From: CALCKU01 sp964654665
GTDB taxonomy: Bacteria > Pseudomonadota > Alphaproteobacteria > Caulobacterales > Maricaulaceae
Assembly (NCBI GenBank): GCA_964654665.1
Contig: CAZZKV010000003.1
Location: 90,196-154,195 of the forward strand
Length of the DNA stretch: 64,000 nucleotides
Direction: 5' to 3'
Below are positions 41,544 through 50,769 of this stretch, piece after piece (position 1 is the stretch's first letter; the number at the start of each line of letters is the position of its first letter). The translations under genes were made by a program, and so were the position numbers. A model generated the notes under the pieces. It worked only from the letters and a program-made list of their open reading frames with translations. It was not told the DNA's origin and made no database searches.

Positions 41544-42957
41544 GGCGCAATCTGATAACAAAAAATTTGAAAAAGGCCAGACCATGTGGGGTGGACGTTT
41601 CAGCGCATCACCGGGTGATTTGATGCAGGCGATTAATGTTTCTATTGATTTTGACCAACGGTTGGCGGCGCAAGATATTGCCGGATCCAAGGCGCATTCG
41701 GATATGTTGGCGGCGCAAGGTATTATTTCGGCAACAGATCGCGATGTAATCCATAATGGGTTAGATGAGATTGCCACTGAAATTGAAGCAGGGACCTTTC
41801 CGTTTTCGCATGAACTTGAGGATATACATCTTAATATAGAGGCACGCCTTAAGGATAAAATTGGCGAAGCTGCAGGGCGGCTGCATACAGGGCGCTCACG
41901 CAATGATCAGGTTGCGACAGATTTTCGGCTTTGGGTTCGCGCTATGTTGGACCAATTTGACGTGCAGTTAACATCGCTTATGCGAGCTTTATTGGGTCAG
42001 GCACAGGATAATACGGATACAATCATGCCGGGGTTCACCCATTTGCAAAGTGCGCAACCCGTGACTTTTGGCCATCATATGCTGGCTTATTTGGAAATGT
42101 TTGCCAGAGACCGTGATCGGTTCCGTGGATGCCGAGACCGGTTAAATGAAAGTCCATTAGGGGCTGCCGCTTTAGCCGGTACTCCCTATCCAATTGATAG
42201 AGATGTGACGGCTGCCGCTTTGGGCTTTGACCGGCCTATGCGCAATTCTTTGGACGCGGTATCGGCGCGCGATTTTGCACTTGAAGCGCTTTCTTGCGCC
42301 GCAATTTGCGCGGTAAATCTGTCTCGATTGTCCGAAGAAATTGTTATCTGGACATCAGCGCAATTCGCGTTTGTGAGTCTATCGGACAGTTTTACAACAG
42401 GCAGTTCTATCATGCCGCAAAAACGCAATCCAGATGCCGCGGAGTTAATTCGTGCTAAAGCTGGACGGATTATGGGGGCTTTAACAAGCCTGACAATTGT
42501 GATGAAGGGCCTACCGCTCGCCTATTCCAAAGATATGCAGGAAGATAAAGAGCCTGTTTTTGATGCTTTTGACGCGCTGGACCTCAGCCTTGCAGCAATG
42601 GCGGGTATGGTTGCTGATATGCGGCCCAATAAAGACCGGCTCGCCGCCGCGGCCGGCGCCGCTTATTCAACTGCGACAGACCTTGCTGATTGGCTTGTCC
42701 GTAAATTGGATATGCCCTTTCGAGACGCCCATCATGTGACGGGCACGATTGTGGCTTTGGCTGAAGGGCAAGACAAAGCTCTGCATGAATTAGCTCTATC
42801 TGATATGCAAACAGTGGAACCGCATATCACGGATGATGTGTTCACCGTTTTGTCGCCGCTTGCCTCTGCGCATTCGCGGCTGTCTTATGGGGGAACATCG
42901 CCAACCCGTGTGGCTGAACAGGTTGCGGACTGGCAAGGTCGTATAAATAAAAAGTAA
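41542..42957 (+). CDS. argH: Argininosuccinate lyase
   Basis: 471 residues from the ATG at 41542; the characteristic sequence begins at MWGGRFSASPGDLMQAINVSIDFDQRL. Family signatures are DIHLNIEARL, GRLHTGRSRNDQVATDFRLW, GFTHLQSAQPVTFGHHMLAY and the fumarase-family loop GSSIMPQKRNPDAAELIR. It cleaves argininosuccinate to arginine and fumarate. It is divergent from the TlpA-like gene with overlapping start codons (see findings); the nearest downstream gene is ptsP. Confidence 0.97.
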   Translation: MAQSDNKKFEKGQTMWGGRFSASPGDLMQAINVSIDFDQRLAAQDIAGSKAHSDMLAAQGIISATDRDVIHNGLDEIATEIEAGTFPFSHELEDIHLNIEARLKDKIGEAAGRLHTGRSRNDQVATDFRLWVRAMLDQFDVQLTSLMRALLGQAQDNTDTIMPGFTHLQSAQPVTFGHHMLAYLEMFARDRDRFRGCRDRLNESPLGAAALAGTPYPIDRDVTAAALGFDRPMRNSLDAVSARDFALEALSCAAICAVNLSRLSEEIVIWTSAQFAFVSLSDSFTTGSSIMPQKRNPDAAELIRAKAGRIMGALTSLTIVMKGLPLAYSKDMQEDKEPVFDAFDALDLSLAAMAGMVADMRPNKDRLAAAAGAAYSTATDLADWLVRKLDMPFRDAHHVTGTIVALAEGQDKALHELALSDMQTVEPHITDDVFTVLSPLASAHSRLSYGGTSPTRVAEQVADWQGRINKK

Positions 42958-43013
42958 CCTCTGTTTTTGCTTTATTACTGTGAAGAAAGGCGGCTCTCTG
43001 CTATAGGTAGCCT

Positions 43014-45299
43014 ATGAGTGTGGATCCGAATATAAAGGCCAAGCCGCCCAAATTGATGCGGGCTATTCGAAAGGCGATGGCCGGTACAGAGTCTGTTCAA
43101 GAACGGTTGGATGATTTCGTTGCCGCGATTTCATCGGCCATGAAAATTAAAGTGGCCTCAATTTACCTGTTGCGGGCGGGCGAAGATCTTGAGCTTTCCG
43201 CGACCAAGGGCCTAAAAAAATCAGCGGTTCATAAAACCCGGATGAAACCGGGTGAGGGGCTTGTGGGCCATGTTGCTTTAACGGCCCGCCCGCTGAATTT
43301 AGCTGATGCCCCGTCCCATCCTTTGTTCTCTTATAGACCTGAAACGGGGGAAGATGCGTTTAAATCATTCTTGGGCGTACCGATATTACGCGGAGGCCGC
43401 GTTCTCGGCGTTTTGGTTGTTCAGAGTGAGGAGGCGCGCGAATTTAATGAAGAAGAGGTCGAAGATCTTTTGACAGTGGCCATGGTGCTAGCGGAAATCA
43501 TCATTGATGATGAGCGGATAGGTGGACAAAAAGCGGCCCTTAAAGGCATTACCCTTAAACCGGTTAAGCCTGAAACAATTGATGGTAAGGCTTTTGCCGA
43601 TGGCCTTGTGGAAGGCCATGCTTATTTACATGTACCGCCTGTGGCTCCGGCGAATATGTTGGCCGAAAATATTGCGGCTGAAGAGATCAGGCTTGAAGAA
43701 GGAATTACGATCTTGCGGGCCTCTGTCGACGCTATGGTGGCCGGAGAAACGGCCGGAATATCGCGGGCGTCTAAGGATATTTATGAAACATATCGTATGT
43801 TTGCCTATGACAGGAAATGGGTTGGGCGCCTTCGCGAAGCCGTGCATAGCGGGTTGACATCAGAGGCGGCGGTCGAGCGTGTCCGTAACGAACATCGGGC
43901 CCGATTAATGAAAGCCCGTGATCCTTATCTAAGGGCGCGCCTTCATGATCTAGAAGATTTGGCTAACCGCCTTTTACGAGCTTTATCGGGTGAGGCAATT
44001 ACGCCGGGTAATAAAGATATTTCTAATGATGCAATCATTTTTGCTCGCGACCTTGGTCCTGCGGAGCTGTTGGATTATGACCGAAATAAGCTCCGTGGCA
44101 TTGTTCTCGAAGAAGGGGCGGCCAGTAGCCATACCGCCATTATTTGCCGGGCGTTGGGCATTCCATTAGTTGGGCGGTGCGATGGTATTCTTGACATGAT
44201 TGAAACGGGTGATCCGGTTCTGCTCGATGGAGAAATGGGAACGGTTCATATTCGCCCACTTGAAACACAAATTTCTGCCTTTCATTTGCGGCTCAATATT
44301 CGCGGCGAGATGACTAAGGCTTTGGATGCTATTAAATTTACCCCGGCTGTCACCAAAGATGATCGCCGGGTTTCGTTACAGCTTAATGCAGGACTTCTGG
44401 TTGATTTACCCCAACTGGATCAGGTTGGCGCTGATGGTATTGGTTTGTTCCGGACTGAGTTCCAGTTCATGGTATCGGAATTTATGCCGAAATTAAAAGA
44501 TCAATCCGATTTATATAGAAAAGCATTGGATGCGGCGGGGCATCGGCCAGTTACCTTCCGAACTTTAGATTTAGGGGGTGATAAAATTTTACCTTATATG
44601 GACCCCGTGCCCGAAGAAAATCCAGCCATTGGATGGCGGGCTATCAGGATTGCTTTGGATCGCCCCGGACTCATGCGGTATCAATTGCGAGCTTTAATAG
44701 ATGCTGGTGCAGGGCGACATTTACGCGTAATGTTTCCGATGGTCACAACTGTGGATGAATTTATTGAGGCCCGCGGACTTTGGGACCGCGAAGTGGCTCG
44801 GGCCTCGCGTTTGGGCCGTGAGCTCCCAAAGAAGATTGAGGTGGGCGTTATGCTCGAGACTCCGGCATTGGCCTGGCAAATTAATGCGGTCTGTGATCAT
44901 GCCGATTTTGTGTCTGTTGGCGCTAATGATCTCATGCAGTTTTTCTTTGCCGCAGACCGCGATAATATTCGTGTCGCGGATCGCTATGACCCGCTTCATC
45001 CTGCTGCGTTATCGATTATGAAATTTATCGCTGATGGATGCCGCCGTAATAATGTTCCCGTATCGGTTTGCGGCGAAATTGCAGCCCGTCCGATGGAGGC
45101 TTTATGCCTTGTTGCATTAGGATATGAGACACTCTCTATGCCCGTCACAGGCATAGGCCCGGTCAAGGCGGCGTTGCTGCATTTAGATGCCGAAAAATTA
45201 CGATCCCGGCTTGAAGAAAATATTTCAATCCATTCACGATTATCGTCTGTGCGCGGTATATTACGCGAATTTTGCCTCAGCGAAGGTATCCCTGTTTAA
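43014..45299 (+). CDS. ptsP: PtsP, nitrogen-type phosphotransferase system enzyme I
   Basis: 761 residues. An N-terminal GAF domain (about 20-165, with IKVASIYLLRAGEDLELSATKGL and AREFNEEEVEDLLTVAMVLAEIII) is followed by the enzyme I core. The phosphocarrier-binding helices lie at 215-330. The phosphohistidine is His373 in EEGAASSHTAIICRALGIPLVG. The PEP-binding barrel has GADGIGLFRTEFQFM, FRTLDLGGDKILPYM, VGVMLETPA and VSVGANDLMQFFFAADRDN. It passes phosphate from PEP to the regulatory NPr. It stands alone and converges with the glycosyltransferase gene. Confidence 0.97.
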   Translation: MSVDPNIKAKPPKLMRAIRKAMAGTESVQERLDDFVAAISSAMKIKVASIYLLRAGEDLELSATKGLKKSAVHKTRMKPGEGLVGHVALTARPLNLADAPSHPLFSYRPETGEDAFKSFLGVPILRGGRVLGVLVVQSEEAREFNEEEVEDLLTVAMVLAEIIIDDERIGGQKAALKGITLKPVKPETIDGKAFADGLVEGHAYLHVPPVAPANMLAENIAAEEIRLEEGITILRASVDAMVAGETAGISRASKDIYETYRMFAYDRKWVGRLREAVHSGLTSEAAVERVRNEHRARLMKARDPYLRARLHDLEDLANRLLRALSGEAITPGNKDISNDAIIFARDLGPAELLDYDRNKLRGIVLEEGAASSHTAIICRALGIPLVGRCDGILDMIETGDPVLLDGEMGTVHIRPLETQISAFHLRLNIRGEMTKALDAIKFTPAVTKDDRRVSLQLNAGLLVDLPQLDQVGADGIGLFRTEFQFMVSEFMPKLKDQSDLYRKALDAAGHRPVTFRTLDLGGDKILPYMDPVPEENPAIGWRAIRIALDRPGLMRYQLRALIDAGAGRHLRVMFPMVTTVDEFIEARGLWDREVARASRLGRELPKKIEVGVMLETPALAWQINAVCDHADFVSVGANDLMQFFFAADRDNIRVADRYDPLHPAALSIMKFIADGCRRNNVPVSVCGEIAARPMEALCLVALGYETLSMPVTGIGPVKAALLHLDAEKLRSRLEENISIHSRLSSVRGILREFCLSEGIPV

Positions 45300-45310
45300 T
45301 ATAGAGTTTG

Positions 45311-46819
45311 TTATCGTGTCTGTGTTGGGCGATACCCATAGGCTGCCCAGAGACGCAGCACACGCCGCTTTCCGCCGCCTAGGGCAATATCGATATCCGG
45401 CAAACGATCAAGCCGGGTAAAATCAGTGCGTAGCTCATCCTCGTAATCACTATAATAATTAACAACAAGAACAGGCCCTTTTTGCGGCGCCAGAGGGTAT
45501 TGTAGTTCGGCTTGGTTTTCAGGATGCCGGCGATACATCCACATTTTTATGGGCGCCGTATTCGAAAGCCCATAATATAAGCTATCATAAAAAATAATCC
45601 TTTTATCAAAAGCAATATCCGTAAAAGCTTGGCCTTTATAACCCTTTGTATACACATTCTCTATCTGCTTAACAGTTTCGGGCCATTGGCGTAGCCGCTT
45701 TACAGCATTGGATAAACCGGCAGCGTCAAGCCAACTCGGAACCAAAAGTAAGGCCACAAGAATCCCGCAAATTATAGATTGCATCATCGTTCCGCCAATT
45801 AACCAGGGGCGCGCTTTTGACCAAAAAACAACACCGAAATGTGCGGTTAGAATTGATCCGCTCACATAAGCGGTGACAGCCCAATTTGCATTGGCTCGCG
45901 ACAGCAAGGCTTGGATGGAGATAATAAATAATGGACTTAAAACAAAGAGTGTTAACCAAAAAGCGGGCGTCTTTAAATGGCCTTTCAATGCTGCCACACA
46001 GGCTATAGTTAAAAGTAGAAATGATATGGGACCAAAGACAACGAATTGATCACCGAGAAAACGGGCAAGCTCAGCGGGATGAAATGGGACGTCTGCTCCT
46101 AAATTGGCATTGGCCGCTGTATGTGTAAGTGTCGCGAAATCATTATTAATATTCCAAAGAATATTGGGAAGGATAATTAAAAAGGTCAAAATCCCCGCGG
46201 CGTAACCTTTGATAGTATTAAGGCCTTGCCGACTTTGCGCATCGAACAAAAATGCTAACCCTAGAGCGGGAAGGAAAAATAACATGGCATATTTGGCCAA
46301 TATACCCATGCCAACGGCTATGCCAAGCTGGACAGCTCTTGCCCATGACATTTTATTGCGAATATGCACCCAAGCGTTAAGAGCTAAAGCCCAACAGAGC
46401 AATAAAGGAACATCTGTGCTAACAATGCCTGATGATAACCAAAGAGCCGGCATCAAAAGATATAAACTAGCGGCCCAAAATCCGGTCTTTGGGTTAAATA
46501 AAGATAAGGCCGTCCGAAATATTACATAGGTGGTTATGCTGTGTAATAGGGGAGACGACAGGCGAACAGCCCATTCAGCCTCTCCAAAAAGGTTTGTTGT
46601 GCTCCATATAATCCAAGCGATCAGAGGAGGTTTTGTAAAATAACCCCAATCCAGATTTTTTGACCACGCCCAATATTGTGCTTCATCCCCATGTAACCCC
46701 CATGGCGACAACAAGAGGCATGCCAAGCGTATAACCAGCAAGAAACCAATAAGATATAAGGTTAGTTTGTGATAGTTTACAGCCGGTTCGTGGTGACTGG
46801 CAAGCGTGAAATCTGTCAT
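45311..46819 (-). CDS. Membrane glycosyltransferase, family 39 (ArnT/PMT-like)
   Basis: 502 residues with about 10-12 membrane spans. The catalytic first loop has GLHGDEAQYWAWSKNLDWGYFTKPPLIAW, holding the acidic residues used for lipid-linked sugar donors. The remainder of the membrane domain follows (WAASLYLLMPALWLSSGIVSTDVPLLLCWALALNAW). A periplasmic C-terminal part ends in RVLRLWAAYGYRP. It transfers a sugar from an undecaprenyl carrier onto lipid A or another envelope acceptor; which is unknown. It stands as a single gene. Confidence 0.88.
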   Translation of the reverse strand: MTDFTLASHHEPAVNYHKLTLYLIGFLLVIRLACLLLSPWGLHGDEAQYWAWSKNLDWGYFTKPPLIAWIIWSTTNLFGEAEWAVRLSSPLLHSITTYVIFRTALSLFNPKTGFWAASLYLLMPALWLSSGIVSTDVPLLLCWALALNAWVHIRNKMSWARAVQLGIAVGMGILAKYAMLFFLPALGLAFLFDAQSRQGLNTIKGYAAGILTFLIILPNILWNINNDFATLTHTAANANLGADVPFHPAELARFLGDQFVVFGPISFLLLTIACVAALKGHLKTPAFWLTLFVLSPLFIISIQALLSRANANWAVTAYVSGSILTAHFGVVFWSKARPWLIGGTMMQSIICGILVALLLVPSWLDAAGLSNAVKRLRQWPETVKQIENVYTKGYKGQAFTDIAFDKRIIFYDSLYYGLSNTAPIKMWMYRRHPENQAELQYPLAPQKGPVLVVNYYSDYEDELRTDFTRLDRLPDIDIALGGGKRRVLRLWAAYGYRPTQTR

Positions 46820-46918
46820 AACAGGGCTATGCCTCTGCTGTGCCTAAAAATAAACTCAATTTACATGTCATTTTTGTCAGCCTAACGCTTTAGTAACTGA
46901 GATGGGCGAGCAAGGGTT

Positions 46919-47731
46919 ATGAGTTATAAAAAAACAGGGCACGCCCTTATATTTGATTCTGGCGTTGGTGGATTGTCAGTGGTTGGAGAAATTCGAAAAC
47001 GCCTGCCCGGGTTGCGGTTGACTTATGCCGCGGATGATATCTTTCGTCCATATGGCGAAAAAACCGAAAGTCAGCTTAAAGCGCGTTTACCGCAATTGCT
47101 GTGGGAACTTTGCGAAATGGTTTGCCCTGATGTTGTGGTGATTGCCTGTAATACGGCATCGACAACAGCCTTGGACGACATTCGCGCGATATTATCTGTG
47201 CCGGTTATTGGCGTCGTCCCGGCAATTAAGCCAGCGGCTCTGGCCAGTCGAACAAGAACGATTGGTGTTTTGGGCACGCCGGGCACGGTAAAACGACGCT
47301 ATGTTGATGGTTTAATTTCTGATTTTGCGCAAGATTGTCATATTATATTGCAAGGGTCGGTTAATCTTGTAGATATTGCCGAAAAAAAACTTGCTGGTCA
47401 TCCAGTTGATATGCATTGGGTTAAGGCTGAGTTATCTCCGTTATTTCATGGCCGGTTTGGGGCTGATATTGACGTTGTCGTATTGGCATGTACGCATTTT
47501 CCACTCTTGCGCGATGAATTGAAAAAGGCGACGCGACAATCCGTTCAATGGATCGATAGCGGCCTTGCTATTGCCCGTCGTGTTGAAAATGTTTTAGCGG
47601 CGCTAAAGCCTCAAAAAACAAATATACCGAAAGATGATATAGCTTTATTAGTGGGGCCAAAGACATCAGCCGCCCGCATTCAAACATTCAAACACTTTGG
47701 ATTTGACCGTGTTATTGCGCTTTTGCCTTAA
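46919..47731 (+). CDS. murI: Glutamate racemase
   Basis: 270 residues. Characteristic motifs: FDSGVGGLSVVGEIRKRLP with the catalytic-loop Asp-Ser, VIACNTASTTALDDIR with the first Cys, PVIGVVPAIKPA and VVLACTHFPLLRDEL with the second Cys. It makes D-glutamate for peptidoglycan. The stop codon overlaps that of the convergent DedA-like gene. Confidence 0.96.
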   Translation: MSYKKTGHALIFDSGVGGLSVVGEIRKRLPGLRLTYAADDIFRPYGEKTESQLKARLPQLLWELCEMVCPDVVVIACNTASTTALDDIRAILSVPVIGVVPAIKPAALASRTRTIGVLGTPGTVKRRYVDGLISDFAQDCHIILQGSVNLVDIAEKKLAGHPVDMHWVKAELSPLFHGRFGADIDVVVLACTHFPLLRDELKKATRQSVQWIDSGLAIARRVENVLAALKPQKTNIPKDDIALLVGPKTSAARIQTFKHFGFDRVIALLP

Positions 47732-48333
47732 TGCCCTGTAAAATGTTTATAAGTAAGCCACCCGATAACAACGAATGCGAAACCAGCAATTGTGAATTTA
47801 GCGAGATGTTTTTTTATGAGAGTTTCGGCCTGTTCGCCAAATTTCCAAACGAGAGCCGCGATCAGGAAAAATTGTCCAAAACGAGCAAAAACACTGGCAA
47901 TAATAAAAACAAAAAAGTTGATTTTAAGCGCACCGCTTAAAATGGTTATTACCTTATAAGGGAACGGTGTTAGGCCTGCGCCGAAGACAGCTAGGCCTCC
48001 ATATTCCGAGGTCATGTCTTTGAATTTCATTGCGCTGTCAACTTTTCCCAGTTTTTCTAAAATGGGTAAAGCGAGGCTTTCATAGGCGAACCATCCCAAA
48101 ATATAACCGACAATCCCGCCCAATATCGACATTACGGCACTTATAAAGGCATAGCGCCAGGCTTTGCTCTTTTCAGATTGCGCCATCGCTACCATGAGAA
48201 CGGCTGTAGGGATCGGAAAAATTATACTTTCGCTAAACGCAATAAACGCGAGTACGGCTTCAGCATGTTTATGACGAGCCAGTGTTTTAACGCGTTCGAC
48301 CCAACGGTCAAAAATAACAAGATGTGATTTCAT
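47728..48333 (-). CDS. DedA/VTT-domain membrane protein (YqaA-like)
   Basis: 201 residues with about 4-5 membrane segments. The family region has VLAFIAFSESIIFPIPTAVLMVAMAQ, GYILGWFAYES and the conserved FGAGLTPFPYKVITILSGALKINFFVFIIASVFARFGQFFLIAALVWKFG. VTT/DedA proteins recycle or flip lipids such as undecaprenyl phosphate, though the YqaA-type subgroup is not characterised in detail. It is a single gene, convergent with murI. Confidence 0.9.
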   Translation of the reverse strand: MKSHLVIFDRWVERVKTLARHKHAEAVLAFIAFSESIIFPIPTAVLMVAMAQSEKSKAWRYAFISAVMSILGGIVGYILGWFAYESLALPILEKLGKVDSAMKFKDMTSEYGGLAVFGAGLTPFPYKVITILSGALKINFFVFIIASVFARFGQFFLIAALVWKFGEQAETLIKKHLAKFTIAGFAFVVIGWLTYKHFTGH

Positions 48334-48537
48334 AAAGAAGCTATAATTGGCAAGACTTAAGAGTGAGTTTATGGGCCTTACGTTTATAGGTAATAATTCT
48401 AAAACAGCCTTTAAAAATATTAATTTTTGATCTCTTATATTGGTCAGAATCGGAAATAAACCTATTATATCAAGCCATATTTTTCATTCAAAAAAATTGA
48501 CGTCGCTATATTTATTTGAAATAAGTATTAAAGTAAA

Positions 48538-49197
48538 GTGGGGTGTATTTTGAATAATGGTATCGGTATGGTTGATTGGGCGGCAATATTAAGCGTCCAT
48601 GGTGGCACTAAAAATATTAAAGCCGGACAGTCTGTTGTCTTTCAGGGGGATAAAAGCCGATATGTTGGTTTTGTTGTTTCTGGGAGGGCCTGTGCTTCCG
48701 TTTCTACGGAAAGTGGGCAAGATGTTTGGATTCAAAATTTTGAAGCCGGAGATTTTTTTGGGCATATTGCTTTATTGACTGATAAACCGATTGATTTTGA
48801 AATTATGGCGGATACACCGTTCACAGCGATTATGGTGCCGGCAAAAGTTTTTGATAAATTATTATCGGGTGATGCCGTTTTATCGCTTACACTAGCTAAA
48901 GACCTTGCACGCCGTCTTCATATTATGACGAACCGTTTGATTGAAGCAGTGTCTATGTCCTCACCAGGACGTGTTTGTGCAGAATTATTACGCCTTGCTA
49001 GCCCCGTAGGTGTTGATCCAGATAAATTAATTGTTCGCCCTAATCCTGTTTTTGTTGAACTCGCTTGCCGTGTATCAAGTTCTCGTGAAACAGTATCGCG
49101 TACAATCAGTGATTTGCAAAAATGTGGTATTCTCTCGCGTGAACCGGGAGCTTTGCTGATTCATAAGCCAGAAGCTTTACAACGACGAATGAAATAA
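48538..49197 (+). CDS. Crp/Fnr-family transcriptional regulator
   Basis: 219 residues from a GTG at 48538; the start is uncertain, with TTG at 48550 and ATG at 48568 as alternatives. The N-terminal cyclic-nucleotide-binding fold spans about 20-140 (AGQSVVFQGDKSRYVGFVVSGRACAS, then GDFFGHIALLTDKPIDFEIMAD). The C-terminal winged helix reads ELACRVSSSRETVSRTISDLQKCGILSR. There is no Fnr-type Cys cluster, and the cAMP-binding Glu-Arg pair of Crp is not conserved, so the ligand is unknown. It converges with the TRAFs-binding-domain protein at 49219. Confidence 0.92.
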   Translation: MGCILNNGIGMVDWAAILSVHGGTKNIKAGQSVVFQGDKSRYVGFVVSGRACASVSTESGQDVWIQNFEAGDFFGHIALLTDKPIDFEIMADTPFTAIMVPAKVFDKLLSGDAVLSLTLAKDLARRLHIMTNRLIEAVSMSSPGRVCAELLRLASPVGVDPDKLIVRPNPVFVELACRVSSSRETVSRTISDLQKCGILSREPGALLIHKPEALQRRMK

Positions 49198-49218
49198 CCC
49201 TTTATGCAAAACACTATA

Positions 49219-50769
49219 TTATGGGCAATAAGCAAACGCTCGTATCATGGTTGCCGCATCCTTAATTCGTCCGAGGTAATGATATCGTTGGCTATCTTTT
49301 CCCTCGAGCAATCCTTGGCTAACAACGGCTTCAGATAATAAAATACTGCCTGGAACAGCATGAGCTGCAAGAGCGGCACTACGGCGTTTAGATAAAGCCT
49401 GACCTGGGGAAATATCGATACCAAAACAGGCACGACTATTATGGTCCTTTAAATGGTTTTGGGCGGTTTCCAGAGCGGTTTCGATAGCGTCATAAGATTT
49501 GGGATTATCACCGTCGCAGGTCATATGCGTACTGAAAGTGGCTGGAGTATCAATATAGGGTTCTGATTTTACAGCCCTTTGCCCGGGGTAATTCAAGGCA
49601 AATTGCCGACGGTTTGATGAAATCCAACGCGATGCGTCATTGGCTGTGGAAGATTCGGTTTTCAAGCCATCCCAAATGACAAATTGGACGGCTTCCGAAC
49701 AGAGTTCTTCGGCTTGCATAATGGCCATTCCCATCGCGCACCCACTGGTAAAACTATCTGTTTGCCTATCAGGCCATTCGGCTTCTGGTACAGCAATATC
49801 AAGGCTTGATGCCTTGTCGAGGCAGGCGTGAAACCGAGCTTTCCAGTTTGATCCGAAAGGGGTAACTGAACTTTTTATAAAATTGTCTATATTCACGGGT
49901 AAAGCGATATTTAATTCGGCGCCTTCGGAAAGTAGTGTTTCTGCAATTAAAATATCAGATCCTGCGGCTAAAGCTCCGAAACCAAAACCAATATCCTCGC
50001 GTTGAATTGTATCCGAAATCTCGCGTTCTAAGCTGTCTTGATACGCAGGACTGAGATATCTGTTTTGATTATCTGGATCGAGACTAAAGATGTGACCGGC
50101 ATAATGGGCAGATTTAGGTGGTGTGAATGGGGCAAGCCATGATAAATCTTCGTTGCGCATTGTTAGAATCGCTCGAAATTGACGGAGCGTGCTGGCATGG
50201 GCTGTATAATTTAAAGGATCATGGCGGACGGCAGTCCATAGGGCCTTATGCGCCAGAAAATCATCTCCGAGTAACAATAAAGCTTCAGCGCGTGTTGCCT
50301 CGATAAAATAAAGTTCATTGCGAGAAGGCGTTTCGGGAGAGGGCAATTTATTTAAAATATTGCGCGCACGATCTTCGACAATTGAGGTTGGGACATTGGC
50401 AAGCAGTGACATTGTTGCGGCGTTGATGCCGGAATAATATCCTCCCGTTTTGCGAAAGGCCGTTTCATAACGTTCAGCAGAATTCAGAGCATAATCACGG
50501 GCTTTTTTCTCGGTGCTACGCCAATATAGATCTTTTTGTAATCGTCCCCCAAGTGACAAAATATCCTCTAAAAGGGTTAGGTCGCCATGAGCATTGAAAC
50601 TATCAAACCCGTAACGCGTATATTCTAAGATTGCTAAATCAGTTGATCCAGCCCGAGCCAGAGCTAATATGGCCTGATGTTGCAAGGCAATATCGCTAGG
50701 TGTGCGCTCAAGATTTGCCATAGCCGCGTCATAAGACCGGAGAGCGGAATGAGGTGGGGTCTTGGGCAT
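49219..50769 (-). CDS. TRAFs-binding-domain (DUF4071) protein with cyclase-like C-terminus
   Basis: 516 residues, no signal peptide. The N-terminal helical part (about 20-210) has the family signature DIALQHQAILALARAGSTDLAILEYTRYG and GGYYSGINAATMSLLA. The middle (about 225-310) has a Gly-rich FGFGALAAGSDILIAETLLSEGAELNIALPV as in nucleotide-binding Rossmann-like modules. The last 70 residues (AALAAHAVPGSILLSEAVVSQ, YHYLGRI) resemble the end of a class III nucleotide-cyclase domain, but the metal-binding aspartates are not seen. A regulatory or nucleotide-signalling role is inferred only. It stands alone beside the Crp/Fnr gene. Confidence 0.7.
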   Translation of the reverse strand: MPKTPPHSALRSYDAAMANLERTPSDIALQHQAILALARAGSTDLAILEYTRYGFDSFNAHGDLTLLEDILSLGGRLQKDLYWRSTEKKARDYALNSAERYETAFRKTGGYYSGINAATMSLLANVPTSIVEDRARNILNKLPSPETPSRNELYFIEATRAEALLLLGDDFLAHKALWTAVRHDPLNYTAHASTLRQFRAILTMRNEDLSWLAPFTPPKSAHYAGHIFSLDPDNQNRYLSPAYQDSLEREISDTIQREDIGFGFGALAAGSDILIAETLLSEGAELNIALPVNIDNFIKSSVTPFGSNWKARFHACLDKASSLDIAVPEAEWPDRQTDSFTSGCAMGMAIMQAEELCSEAVQFVIWDGLKTESSTANDASRWISSNRRQFALNYPGQRAVKSEPYIDTPATFSTHMTCDGDNPKSYDAIETALETAQNHLKDHNSRACFGIDISPGQALSKRRSAALAAHAVPGSILLSEAVVSQGLLEGKDSQRYHYLGRIKDAATMIRAFAYCP

